Shown: positions 34,041 to 45,870 of the stretch, piece after piece
How the letters are laid out: every line of letters begins with the position of its first letter
How positions within the stretch are numbered: the stretch's first letter is position 1
Assembly: GCA_032209605.1 (NCBI GenBank)
Contig: JASFXZ010000093.1
Coordinates: forward strand, 186,001 to 250,000
From: Mactromeris polynyma
Taxonomy: Eukaryota > Mollusca > Bivalvia > Venerida > Mactridae
Length of the DNA stretch: 64,000 nucleotides
Reading direction: 5' to 3'
The notes under the pieces: model-generated
Database searches by the model: none
Seen by the model: the letters and a program-made list of their open reading frames with translations, nothing else
What the model was told of the DNA's origin: nothing
Made by a program: the position numbers and the translations under genes

Positions 34041-35680
34041 TTAATTTACAGTTGAAGAAAGATAAAGTTTGTATACAGAGAAAGCCACTGATTCACAAGA
34101 CAATGCCTCCCACACAGATCCCTGGGAAACATCAGCACACAAATCACTAAGAGTTGAGAATGTGTAAGTGCAAACATCTATAAGTGGCCTAGGGCTATCA
34201 GAAGTGTTAGGCTGCTTTTAATCAGTAATCTGTCAATTCAACTAAATATACAAGAACTAAAAATATCACTCACCAGCTTTTTTCAATAAAATAAAAATAA
34301 AGACAACCCTGCCATAAGTACACAGCACTGCACTCCTGTATCAGGTTTGTTCCAACATTGTAGATATGAAGTATGCACTGCTATTCATACCACTGGCAAT
34401 CATATGTATTGTTCCAATGATCCACATGTAGGGTGAAAATAATAGTGTATCTGTAAAGAACAAAATAGACATGTAGTATCTGTTCTTAATTTTGAGATGG
34501 TCTTATTATTGAGGTTTTACTGTACTATAGAAGGCATATAGAAGGGAAGAGACCACAAGCTCCTGTGGATCATACTCGTAGTACTATCAAGCCTTTCTTC
34601 ACCTGCCTCCCAAAGTTTTATTTTCTAAAGCATGAAAAAAAGGTATTTGAAACTAGATAGTTGAAAGCATGCTGATGATGTTTAAATATATTGAAGGCAA
34701 GAATCTCATGCGTAGAATTGGAGAATTGCACAGAGAGCATCATCAGTACCCCACCCACTAAATGTCAAGGATTGGTTGTACAAGTCCACAATGCGAGTAA
34801 AGTTTTGTAAATCATGTCGCGCATACACACACAGCTTGTAAAAACAACAGTTTATTTATCCGAACGTTATTATTTCTTGTAAAGGCGAGGGTGAGGTGAA
34901 TTTTCGGCACTATCGGAAACGCGCGCCATTTCTGCAGATTTGATTCACTACTAAATCCGAGCACTTTTCGACTTTCACGCGTTTACAACAAATCTACACA
35001 TATATAGGAACGTTAATTGTCAATATTTACATAAAAATAATGCATTTTACGCGCTTAATTTCACAAAACAACAAGAAAAAAGCATTTACTTTTGTAAACA
35101 ATCCGTTCTGGTCCTCCGAGCAAGTGAAAATGTTCAAACCCACGTGATCAATGCGTAACATAGTTAGGATATTCCCCGGGTTGGTATATATACATGTATA
35201 TACATATATGTGTGTGGAGATTTCCTCTTATCCTGCAGTACAAACAACAATATACCGTTAACATCGTGCTCGAATCACAATGAAAACAAAGACATGATTT
35301 AACGTCTGACTGAACTTCAATGGATCTAAAGTGACCACTACCCAGTCTGTTGTACGCGTACACTAATTGTCATCTAACTTCAACAAGTGACGGATACATA
35401 ATACATGTATTTTACCATACAGAAATCTTAAAACTTTTGAATGAAAACGATTTTCTTCAAACATTAGAAACCCAGTCTTGGTCACTTCTAGAAATATAGG
35501 ATGATTTAAATCCCTACTTAAAGATTCACTTTTGCTTTCTTGAAAAGTGATAGAAAACTAGATTTGGAAATACTTTGGTTAAAAGTAGTATGTTAGATGC
35601 TTAGATATAACATTAAAAGTCATTTTAAGAAATTACGCTCCTAAGCCATCTAGCACTGTTGCTACTTGTGTCGAGTGACT
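34041..35680. other. Intergenic; MITE end and an unassigned CpG-rich patch
   Basis: Contains a truncated MITE right end (34481-34522). At 34900-34985 there is a CpG-rich patch with GGAAACGCGCGCCATTT that could be a promoter. On the minus strand it includes an ATG starting a 19-codon frame. No exon chain could be tied to it. Confidence 0.35.
34481..34522. mobile_element. Truncated MITE right end
   Basis: TTCTTAATTTTGAG...GGTCTTATTATTGAGG and TTTTACTG, followed by TA (34523-34524). The left part is absent. Confidence 0.6.
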
Positions 35681-35689
35681 GCAGTTGAC

Positions 35690-36370
35690 AAACTCTTCAG
35701 TGATACAGGGAATATGCAATAACGAGCTCTAGAAGGGTAAACCGAGATCGCTTGCAAACAGCAACACGGACTGCTCAGGAAATCAGGGAATTTAATTAAC
35801 AACGCATTAGTTGATCCACCGTGAGTCGACGCCTGTTAAATGCCGGAATATCAGTCCATGATCCATATAGGGGTAAAGTATTGACACAGAGAAGCGACGT
35901 AACCTTGAGTTGTGGTGTCGTCGGCGTCTACGATGGACGTAAGATCAGTGTTAAGGTCGTAGAGTCACTGATGTCCAGGTTTTGTATATGCTGGATGTGA
36001 GGCATAAGGTGTGGCGTCGCCGAGGTGAGCGTTACAGCGGCAGATTGCTGCGCCAGACAGCATGTACGATGGGAGGGGAAGTGTAATGGTGTGGACCGGT
36101 ATATCATGGTACCACAACACACCCCTGATAGTGGTTGAAGGCAGCCTGACAGCTCAAAGATACGTTGACGAAATCTTGGAACCGCGCGTTGTGCCCTTCA
36201 AGTTCTTCGAGATCATCATGACGTCATGCTGTTTCATCAGGTCACCGCTACACTTCATTCAGCAGAACTCCTGGCTAGTCAAAGCAACGTCCTCCATTCC
36301 TGCACAAGTGCCAGTTCACAGAGATTGCCGTCGCCTCCGTTCTCGCCTGTTTAGCTCGTCTCACACATGA
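35690..36370 (+). pseudogene. Tc1-like transposase pseudogene
   Basis: Frames in order give NRDRLQTATRTAQEI, STVSRRLLNAGISVHDPYRG, RHKVWRRRGERYSG, GSVMVWTGIS, VVEGSLTAQRYVDEIL and VVPF. This is the standard Tc1-family order: second helix-turn-helix, then the catalytic domain. Several stops and frame changes interrupt it. The segment that should carry the second catalytic Asp reads VMLFHQVTAT, so Asp is lost (Val). The first catalytic Asp region is also unreadable. It is dead. Confidence 0.75.
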
Positions 36371-37440
36371 GATCTGGCGACGTTTACAATTTTTTCTTTG
36401 ATATAAAGAGAAACAGGCTGATACTGCATACATATTTTGAAATTAAAATTATTGCTATATAAAAACAATACATTTACATTACGTATCCGAGTTATTGGCC
36501 GGTCTGCAACACGCCAATTGGGCGACCGCTGTATTGATTATTCATTCGAACCATAACTGAATTTTAAAATCAAGATTCTGTTTTTACGGTTTGAACTGCG
36601 TTCTAGAATAATAACATGAACATGAAAATCGATATTTTTCTCTTACCAACATTTCCTCGTGCGAAATGGTGAAATCATACATGTCCCTCGTGCAAAAGTG
36701 ACCGATAGTCACAGCTAAACGATTTTATCATTTTTGTACAGCTAATGTTGCCAAACAAAAAAATATTTAATTTGAAATGAATATCTTGAACCATATTCGA
36801 GAAAATCGAATTTGAAAAGTGTCGGGTTAGAAGTGGCTCCAAGTGTAGTTAAGACCGAAACTGGTCTAGATCAAATCAGGATCACTTTTCAAGAATCGGC
36901 TTTTACTCATTGATTTGCTATTTTTTATAAGTACATGTAAATATGAATTATCAAAATGAAGTCTTAAGAATTGTGAAAAACGTTCATATACGTCACATAA
37001 TGTTAAAACATTAGCTTCGCATAGCATTTATTTCAAAGTTTGAAAGAAACTTTATCCGAGCTTGATCCTGATCCTGAAAACTAATTCTGTTTTTAGCATA
37101 TTGCCTGTGGATCACTTTTGTTAGATTGACTTGTTTAAGAACAATTCTGAAATCTTGTCCCAAATCATACGACCTAGACCTTAAATATTTGGTATGTACG
37201 AGTAGCATTGTCTAGTGAGGTTTTTCCAAGTTCGTTCAAAGAATGCCCATGAGGTCAAAATCAGACCGGCTATGAAGTGATAGGTATCTTGTTTAAATCC
37301 AGATTTGATTTTGTTTGCAATAGATTACATGGGATAATATATATTAAAATATGCGTTGGTTACTTTATTACATGAAATGTTATCCAGGGAAATTCCAAGT
37401 TCCATCATGAAATAAAGTCATGTTTGAGAAACACGAAAAA
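36371..37440. other. Intergenic, unassigned
   Basis: AT-rich; no exon or repeat boundary that I can support. Confidence 0.4.
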
Positions 37441-37507
37441 TCGGGAATCGAACCCAGGTCTACGGATTGCCGGTCCGTTATGCTAACCACTACACCACAG
37501 CGAACTG
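37441..37507 (-). repeat. tRNA-like sequence, minus strand (SINE head or tRNA pseudogene)
   Basis: The minus strand carries an A-box-like GGTGTAGTGGTTAGCA, an anticodon stem ACGGA/TCCGT with loop CCGGCAA, and the B-box GGTTCGATTCC. The acceptor ends do not pair and the loop lacks T33, so a working tRNA is unlikely. Another T-arm-like GCGGGTTCGAATCCCAC lies at 37628-37644 on the plus strand. Confidence 0.5.
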
Positions 37508-37899
37508 ACGTCATTTTTGTGTAAATTTGAAGGTAAACTACACTTTGGACGAAGTTATTAAATTAGTTTAAATACCAGGAAAACGTTGTGTAGGGGATAA
37601 TGTGTCGACCGCTTAAGCTGGAAGTAGCGGGTTCGAATCCCACAAACGGCTCCATCCCACTACCTCAACAGACACTAGCAGTGTTTCAGGGAGCTGTACT
37701 GAAAGTGATTGACGTAAGTTTAAAAAAAAATATGATATTCAAGCTTAAATATGTGTATATGAGATGCCATTTTTTCTGTTTTATATGTGGATATATTGGA
37801 ACGAACATAGCAGATTGTGCCGTAATGTCTATGTACGAAGCAGCGCGTACGTTAATCAAGTTTTAAAATAATTTTTTGTTTCACTTTGTCGTGAAATTA

Positions 37900-38068
37900 C
37901 AGTAAAACTCACTTAAAGACCATCTAATGAATAATATATGACTATCTCAAAATTAAGAACACATTTGCAGTGTTTTGCTCTTTATTCAACCTCAATATGA
38001 AGACCACCTCAATATTAAGACCAGTTTTCAATGGTCCCACGGGTGGTCTTATTATTGAGGTTTTACTG
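37900..38068. mobile_element. TA-flanked MITE, intact copy
   Basis: TA (37898-37899), CAGTAAAACTCACTTAAAG ... GGTGGTCTTATTATTGAGG, TTTTACTG, TA (38069-38070). At 169 bp it belongs to the same family as 6322-6500. Confidence 0.75.
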
Positions 38069-38738
38069 TATTCCTAAGCGAAAGTTAAGTCCGTGTATTA
38101 TTTCAAGAAAACGTGTTTCATAATGTTTTTTCTCTCTCAAATAGTTGCGTTTCATTGGAAAAGTGTATGGGGAGGTACCGTCTTATGTCTGTGGCGTTCC
38201 CTGTAGCAACTTATTCTCTCTCTTTTACATCGGTTGTTAATACATCATCATAACGCGAGAACATCATTTATACTTAAAACAGTGTCACTTGACTTCATCA
38301 TTTCATCGTTATAACTATGATATGCACACGGAAATCATAAAATATCATTATTTAAATTTAGTAACCTGGGTCCGGATTCAAACTCATTAACCGTTTTAAG
38401 CTTTTAGCATTAGATTGAAAGTGAAATCAAAAGTCGAACAAGAAATGCAACAAACAAAGATCACATTCTCCCAAATGATCAGAGGAAACATATATATTAT
38501 ACAACATGTTTACAATTACAAAGGCAAAGGGGACGTAAGACACAAACATATAGGCTGGTGGAAATTGGAGTACATGCTTGATACGGACAATACCACGGCC
38601 GCCAAATGGGTTGACATCTAGGGTATGGTTGGGTACAATCACCCTAAGTAACCAAACAGAACAAATAAGAATATTCCCGCTGGGTAGCTTTCACAATTTG
38701 AGGGGCCGAGCTCATGATACTACATTTATAAGTTTAAA

Positions 38739-39120
38739 ATAATAATAATAATAAATTCTTTATTTTCAGAAGGTTACATATTTAAGGTTAACAATAAATT
38801 GTACATCTTTTTTTCAATATGGCCTTCTATTAACAATATAAACACACACAGACAAACAAGAATTCACACACACACGCGCGCGCACCCACACCCACACAAT
38901 CAAACACGCATTCACAAACGCACACACAATACATTGTACATGTACATCATATTTTAACATCAGGATGTAAATGTATGTGTAAATAATAATAAAACAAAAA
39001 CTTGTGTAAGAAACTGAATAATTTCGTGCACTATTGTGCATACTTAAACAAATTTCTTATGAAATCCATTTAATTTACTATGTAACCTTCTGAAAATAAA
39101 GAATTTATTATTATTATTAT
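38739..39120. repeat. Two 3' retroelement tails facing outward
   Basis: Left arm 38739-38780 and right arm 39079-39120 are inverted copies: (AAT)n, AATTCTTTATTTTCAG, AAGGTTACATA and the reverse. The right arm contains AATAAA (39095-39100) before its (TTA)n end. This fits the 3' tail of a retroposon with a microsatellite terminus, present in both orientations around a CA-rich stretch (38840-38930). Confidence 0.55.
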
Positions 39121-39126
39121 CTGGAA

Positions 39127-42061
39127 TGTGTCCAAGCAAAATATAAGTATACTCAAAGTTTGGAAGTGTTTAGCCGATCAAAATCTGCATTTAATAGAGA
39201 GCAATTTTGTAAAATTAAAAAGTTGTATAAAGATTTGTGTCGCAAAAAGAAACGTCAGTCAGAATATCGTAAATCGGTTGAAATTGAAAAATTAAAACAT
39301 GAAAAGCCCAAACAATTTTTGAAGTATTTTAAACGTAAAAACATGTCTTCAGACAATACTATTACATTGGAAGATTTCTGGGTTTTTTTCTGAGTTATGC
39401 TCCGATATATTGCCGTGTGAAAGTCAAGATGCTGAGGAATTTTGCTCATTGCATGATTTTAATAATTTTGATTCTTCTTATCTTGAATTGAACGAGCGTA
39501 TTACGGTAAAAGTAATTATGAAAGCAGTCAAGTGTCTTAAAAAACAAAAGTCGGCTTGAAGTGATTTTATTTTAAACGAGTATTTAATCGAAAGTGTCGA
39601 CATATTATCGTCACATTTGTATATTTAATGCCATATTGGATTCTGGTGTTTTCCCCGAGAAATGGTCCGAGGGGATTATAATACCTTTACATAAAAAAGG
39701 AGATGTATATTATTAGTTTATTAACGTCTCATCATATATATACATGTATACAAAACATTATCAATTACATAGGATAAAATATGCCATTCTAGTAAGAATT
39801 ATAAGAGACGGGCAATACATTGCACAATAAAACATCCATCACTATATATAAGATAATTAGAATCATATTATCAATATTATATATATTGAAACATGTGATA
39901 AAACTACACGTGTATATAACAATAACATTTCATCAACTGAGACATATTTGCCAATCCCTTAGTAGAAAATAAATAAATATATATAATGATATAACATTAC
40001 TACTATGTGAAATACAAGAAAAAATGATATTGTCTCGTATTGTTTATAAATGGATGTTTGAGATCAATAAATGTGATTAGCAAATGTGTCTCTGTGGACA
40101 AAAAATATTGGAACAACGATAAAAAAGATTATTACATCACTTACATATTAAAAGTAACTACTTTCATGTTAAAAATTGTCGCCTTTGAATTATCAAAAAA
40201 CAGGTTTTGGCACTAATCCTTATCATATTAGGGTCGGAAAACAACAATACACATTTATCCATTTCCGACATTGACATGAATAAATTATTGCACTGGATTG
40301 CACTTTGAAACATTGCATGTCTCAAATCATTATATATATGACAATACAACAATACATGTAAGTAATGTAAATAATTATAGGGGTATCACACGTGTTAGTT
40401 GTTTATCGAAACTGTTCACAACCATATTAAATAATAGAATAGTAGAGTTTTGTGAAACGAACAATGTTATATCTGATGCACAGTTCGGGTTTAGAAAGGG
40501 TCGGTCTACGATAGATGCTCTATTTATCCTAATTAATATAGTTAAAAAATATATGTCTGAAAACAAACGATTGTATTGTGCATTCGTCGATTTATGTAAA
40601 TGTTTTGATACTATATACAGAAACGGTCTATGGTTAAAATTATATAGAAATGGTATACAGGGGAAAATCTTACGAATTGTTAAAGATATGTATAACAAGG
40701 TAAAATCTTGTGTTCGTAACTGTAATGAGTATTCTGATTATTTTGAGTATGCTATTGGATTGAGACAAGGTGAGATTATGTCACCGATGTTATTTTCCTT
40801 GTTTGTTGAAGACTTGGAATTGTATTTACAGGAAAATGTTGATACTGGTTTAGAAATTGATGATATTGTACTTATTGCGTTATTATTTGCTGATGATATG
40901 GTAATTTTTGGTAAATCTCCACATGAATTACAAATGAATCTAAATTTACTACATGATTATTTCAATACATGGGGCTTGACAGTAAACACAGCAAAAACCA
41001 AAATAATGGTGTTTAGAAAAAGGGGTGGTATGTATCCAAATGAGGCATTTACTTACGATGGCAACATTTTGGAGGTTGTTGACAACTTTAACTGTCTTGG
41101 GACAGTTCTCAGTTACACAGGATCTTTTTCGTTAAATGAAGAATATTTGGTGGGAAAAGCGTTAAAAGCGTTAATTGTTTTACGATCAAACTGTAGAAAA
41201 ATTAAGTTTACACCAAAAATATTATGCCAATTGTTTGACGCGTTTGTAGGTTCAATTATCGGATACGCGGCTGAAATTTGGGGTTATAATAAATGCAAAA
41301 GCTTAGAAAGGATACATTTAAAGTTTTGTAAACAGGTTTTATATGTCCGAAACAATACTAGCAATGATGGCGTTTATGGGGAATTAGGAAGGTATCCATT
41401 ATATATATCCAGATATGTTAGATTAATTAAGTATTGGTGTAAATTATTAACTATGGATAATATTATTCTTAACAGAGTGTATAAACAGGCTCTAGATGAT
41501 TCTAATGATGGTACCATAAACTGGGTAACGAATATAAAAACAATGTTAGTTAATCATGGTTTTTTAGATGCTTGGGAATATCCCGACTCCTTAAATGTAA
41601 ATATGTTCATAAATGTTTTTAAGCAACGTGTCATTGACGGTTTTATACAAAACTGGCATGCAGATAAAGAAAAAAATGGTGTACTAGACCCTGTATAAAA
41701 ATCTTAAGTTGAATTTCTAATATGAAGATTATTTAGACATTCTTACACTTTCATTGCGCCATGTTATAACTAAATTAAGAATATCTGCGCATTCTTTAAG
41801 GATCCATACTGGTAGATATTCAAGAAATAGAATAACAGAAATGAAAGAGTATGCCAGTGTTGTAATACAGGAGATATTGAAGATGAGTACCATTTTATTA
41901 TAATCTGTCCATGTTTTCATGATTGGGAAAAAGTGTTTATTAAACAATATTATTACGTTAGGCCAAATATGCTTGAATTCTTGGAATTATTACAATTGAG
42001 GAGAAAAAATGTTATGCAAATTGGCAATATATTACAAGAAAGCTTTAATTATAAGAAATAA
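39127..42061 (+). pseudogene. Non-LTR retrotransposon ORF2 (reverse transcriptase), broken
   Basis: The N-terminal remnant at 39160-39700 has a frame change near 39385 and a stop near 39558. The long open part at 40298-41698 carries RT blocks: FGFRKGRSTIDALF, FVDLCKCFD (the first catalytic Asp is in this block), GLRQGEIMSPMLF, LLFADDMVIFG (catalytic ADD), and NTAKTKIMVF. After a stop at 41695-41697 and one more, it continues as LTLSLRHVITKLRISAHSLRIHTGR and, frameshifted, GDIEDEYHFIIICP..., ending at 42061. The first codons of the open frame (before about 40365) belong to a nested insertion. The order matches CR1/L2/jockey-type ORF2; the clade is uncertain. No endonuclease domain is seen, so the copy is 5'-truncated. 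Confidence 0.85.
39708..40364. mobile_element. Insertion inside the reverse transcriptase, with ATGTA duplication
   Basis: The RT frame reads HKKGDV up to 39707 and resumes NNYRGIT from 40370. ATGTA is present at both edges (39703-39707 and 40365-40369). Removing one ATGTA and the 657 bases between restores the usual KKGD-x-x-NYRGI motif without frame change. The insert is AT-rich, starts TATTATTAGTTTATT, has no clear TIR or coding frame, and may be an antisense, 5'-truncated retroposon. Confidence 0.75.
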
Positions 42062-42222
42062 TGTATTGACTAATATAAACTAATGTATTTATATTCAGTT
42101 GTTCATCCTCGACTGTAAATGAATAAGTGTTAACTGTAATGTATTTTCTATGCAGTCACGTGAAAACTTTGTATATATGAAATGTTCTATATAGACGATG
42201 TACTTTGAAGAATCACGTGAAA

Positions 42223-42476
42223 TGTGTTGTATGTCCAACACGAAAAACAGAAAAGATTGCGAGAAGAACGCGCCAGGGCAGTCGGTATGGTTGATGCTGG
42301 TACTCCGATTCGACAGGTATGACTTACTTTATAAATTAATTAAACAATTTAAATAGAATTTGGAAAATATTTGTTTATACTTTTATAATTTACCACTTTT
42401 TATCAATTATTCAGGTTGCCCGTCTGTTGAATAGGTGCAAATGTGTACATTTGTTTCTGTTCTTATATTTCGACGA
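42223..42476 (+). pseudogene. Tc1-like transposase N-terminal helix-turn-helix, split by an intron-like gap
   Basis: The frame gives RLREERARAVGMVDAGTPIRQ up to 42317. A GTATGA... donor begins at 42318, and after about 98 bases TTATTCAG ends near 42415, followed by VARLLNR in the matching phase. Joined, the reading resembles the first HTH of Tc1-family transposases (RA-(V/I)-GM-x-x-AG-x-x-x-x-x-VAR-x-x-N). Nothing more of the transposase follows. It could also be a small domesticated exon pair. Confidence 0.45.
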
Positions 42477-42925
42477 AATACCAAGTGGATGTTTAGAAAT
42501 TTTGTTTAGTGTATGTAGGGTCTTATTTATTGGACTATATATGCATCTATAAATTGTAGTGAAACACATATGATCTTCCATGTCCTGATGGGATCTACGG
42601 GCTTTGTTGAGAACCCAACTCGGCCTAAATGGGTATCGCGTCGAACGTTTTTATCTCCTAAATGACAACCGCCATAAAAAACAACCCCTGTGGCATGCAG
42701 CTCGGGAGTTATCCCCGAAACATTCTTCCAAACATAGGACACGCGGACTTGATAATATGCAATGTTTTCATTGTTCTGAATAATGAAATGTTCATAGTTT
42801 AATTTATAACGGTTTTTTGTCATAATGTACAAAGACTTTTTAGATGTATAATTGATTTTCGAATTTGAATGATTCACACGATAATCTTATGAAGTGAATG
42901 TCTTGAAGTCTAGCAAAGGACTAAC

Positions 42926-43136
42926 TAGTGTATTTGCGTTTATTTATCGTCTCCACCGGTTTCCTATATGGGTGTCGCCTCCGGAAGAATGTTAGTCATT
43001 ATAGATTTTTTGAAGATAGTCCAGTTCCAGAAAAAAACCTGGTTCTTTTACGTGCCCGATGTAAAGCATCGTACACAGGTCCTCGTCCGAAAGACTGTTA
43101 GTGGTGGATCTGGGGATCGAACCTGCGATCCCTGCA
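42926..43136 (-). mobile_element. tRNA-Thr-like SINE, minus-strand copy
   Basis: Reverse complement of the 24977-25270 element: 'tttgcgtttatttatcgtc', 'ccggtttcctatatgggtgtcgcctcc', 'gtaaagcatcgtacac', 'ggtcctcgtccgaaagactgt' and the B-box (GGATCGAACCTGCGATCC). The tRNA head is truncated upstream of the T-arm. Confidence 0.75.
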
Positions 43137-43994
43137 AAAAGCAAATTAATATAATTTAAAATCTTGTTCATATTCGTATGTTAGCTAAGTACAAAATCTC
43201 ATTTCCCATCCTTTCAGTACCCCATTCACCTAGAACATTCCATCTGTCCGTCTGTTTTCCGGTGATGACGGAGTCATACTTTTTTAAGCAACGAATAATG
43301 ATAAAGCCACAACTTTGGAGAAAAGTTCTCCCCAAAGAAATCTCCTCAACTCGGCCTGCTAATGTGATATTTTGTTTCATTTGTTTGTTCACCAACGATC
43401 CGCATGTACCACAAATATATTAATTATCCACACTACAAAATGTACTTGTTTAAACCAAAATGACGAAATTTCTGAGTGACGCTTGTTCTAAAAATAACAC
43501 ATCACCAGTGATGACTCTGATTACAGCTATTGTATCAAAATTGTCGTTTGCGTAAAAATGACCCACTACCATAGGTAACTGTCTAGCAAACAAAACAATT
43601 TAAAATTTCTATTCAAAATATTTCTGACCAATGACCGATTAGAATTTTGAAAATTACGTTTTTACAAACACGGATTTATTTAAGCCTTTATCAACACACT
43701 TCATTAAAGAGATGATAATCCGGCATTCAATATGCTCTTGTTTTCTCTTCTGCTTAACCTTTAGAGTCTAAATTAGTTTACACAAAAATGGTTGGAATTT
43801 GTTCCAAAGAATGACATTGGCCATTCATTATATCATTATCAATTCTGATTCTATACTTCTATAAGGAGTGTCGAAAAAAATATTTTCAAAAGTGTGCTAA
43901 AACTTCAGCGTTTTGAATCTTTGGCGCCTAGCTAGGTTTTATTTCTGAAGTGATTGCACACATCACTTGTCGCCTGAAATCGAAATACACGGTG
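43137..43994. other. Intergenic, unassigned
   Basis: No gene or repeat supported; short frames at 43168-43423 have no motif. Confidence 0.4.
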
Positions 43995-44570
43995 ACGGTG
44001 ACCATTGCAGCCTTAGAATCGTTTCTGTTCGTCAGAGACGGTGACCATTGCAGCCCTAGAATCGTTTCTGTTCGTCAGAGATGGTGACCATTGCATCCTT
44101 AGAATCGTTTCTGTTCGTCAGAGATGGTGACCATTGCAGCCCTAGAATCGTTTCTGTTCGTCAGAGATGGTGACCATTGCAGCCCTAGAATCGTTTCTGT
44201 TCGTCAGAGATGGTGACCATTGCAGCCTTAGAATCGTTTCTGTTCGTCAGAGACGGTGACCATTGCAGCCTTAGAATCGTTTCTGTTCGTCAGAGACGGT
44301 GACCATTGCAGCCTTAGAATCGTTTCTGTTCGTCAGAGACGGTGACCATTGCAGCCTTAGAATCGTTTCTGTTCGTCAGAGACGGTGACCATTGCAGCCT
44401 TAGAATCGTTTCTGTTCGTCAGAGATGGTGACCATTGCAGCCTTAGAATCGTTTCTGTTCGTCAGAGATGGTGACCATTGCAGCCTTAGAATCGTTTCTG
44501 TTCGTCAGAGATGGTGACCATTGCAGCCTTAGAATCGTTTCTGTTCGTCAGAGATGGTGACCATTGCGGC
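43995..44570. repeat. 43-bp minisatellite, about 13.4 units
   Basis: The unit is (A)GACGGTGACCATTGCAG, CC(T/C)TAGAATCGTTTCTG, TTCGTCAGA. Fourteen starts of GGTGACCATTG are spaced exactly 43 bp apart. Differences between units are nearly limited to C/T at two sites (gaCgg/gaTgg; ccTtag/ccCtag), plus one CATCC variant. Units with the same variants are neighbours, which indicates recent block-wise expansion. It has no frame and no spacer variability, so it is not CRISPR. Confidence 0.95.
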
Positions 44571-45839
44571 TACCCCTGACTGACTCATGTTAAAGCGAAC
44601 CAAAGCGGTATAACATGGTCATTGTTCCTTGTTTCCATCCGTTTCTTTTTCGAAAGTGTTCTAGTACTTGTTTTCTTTATGGATTTATATCTGGGCATTT
44701 CTTTACTCCCTTTAGATTAAACGGTTAAGTGCAGGAGCAAGGGAGGCAATGACCTCAGCTTTTTAAATATAATAATTTTCATACGAACTATGTAGAAGCA
44801 AGCTAGACAATCAAAATACTTCAGAATCCTAAAACTACTTTTTAGCCTTGAGTTTGTAAGATTTCTACTCTCAAAAACGGTTCTATGTCAAAGTATTGAA
44901 TTCTACTGATATTGTTAGTTTGAAAAAAAATGCCATTACCGTTAATTCAGCGCTTGAAAAATGCTTTTTTGTCCGACTTCAACAATCTGCACACAATAGT
45001 TGAGTACTGGAATGCAATGAATGGACTGTTCTTAACGATGGTTTATCGTATCATTTTTCTGGTATGAAACATATTTCTCAATCAAGAAATTGCGTAGTGA
45101 ATGCAACTGAAAAATTCTATTCAATTATAATATAAAATGAAATATTCAGCGAATACCCAAATATTATGTCATTTGACCTTGCAGATCGGAAATGATACGA
45201 CATTCAAGAATTTAGTAAAAACACTATTTATACAACACGGACGTAGAAACCCGTTTGCTTATGGCTTCAGTGATAAGTAGATTCGCAAATATTTTCATTA
45301 TTGTACAATAGCCCAATCACCCTTCACTAGAAGATTTCATTTTTGTTATGGATTATGTCACATAAAATGAAAAGGTTATTTTTGTATAATATGGCTTCTA
45401 AACACTGTATTTGCCATTGAATGTTTGTGTTGTAATTATGGTGAAATTACTCCCTAAATACAGCACTGATCACTGATCAGATAATTAGGGAATTTCACAT
45501 GACAGGAAATCATAGAAACTTCGTGAATGAAGTCATACGTCTTTTGTGTCATTTACTTAATTTGGCAACGGTGTACGACTTGAATTTGCTTTTGTTAAAC
45601 AACATTCTATAATAGTTCTATTTATTGTTTAATGGATTTAAAATGGTTGATATGTGAATTTGTACGTAGTGTGTGTGGTTTTTAATCGTAAATTCGATGG
45701 ACTTATCGTAATATTCCGGGATATTTTCGTGATTTTGATGTACGACGATATACTCTTTGACGAAAGTCGCTTAACTTGAGATGATGTTATCGTCTGAATA
45801 AAACATACTATTTATCATAGCAACAAAATAAAATACAAA
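44571..45839. other. Intergenic, presumed upstream region of the next gene
   Basis: AT-rich, with no exon supported. An in-frame TGA (about 45795) precedes the candidate start codon at 45840. Confidence 0.4.
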
Positions 45840-45870
45840 ATGGGCGCCTGGAATGCTAAATACAGAAAGG
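45840..45870 (+). CDS. Candidate first coding exon A (MGAWNAKYRK)
   Basis: ATG in a favourable context (CAAAATGGG) opens 10 codons plus one base, then a perfect donor GTAAGT at 45871-45876. An in-frame stop lies upstream. It ends in phase 1 and joins in frame to the exon at 51258-51362 (which begins in phase 1), giving YRK-V-PQPIDQ. The product is not recognised. It may be the start of the same gene as the exon at 60533. A short exon cannot be proven by eye. Confidence 0.4.

Noticed and set aside
36062..36370. 102-codon + frame as an intact gene
   Set aside because: It is the middle of a broken Tc1-like transposase.
37441..37507. Functional tRNA gene on the minus strand
   Set aside because: Acceptor strands do not pair and the anticodon loop lacks T33.
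43995..44570. Possible CRISPR array
   Set aside because: Contiguous 43-bp units with no variable spacers, in a eukaryotic context.
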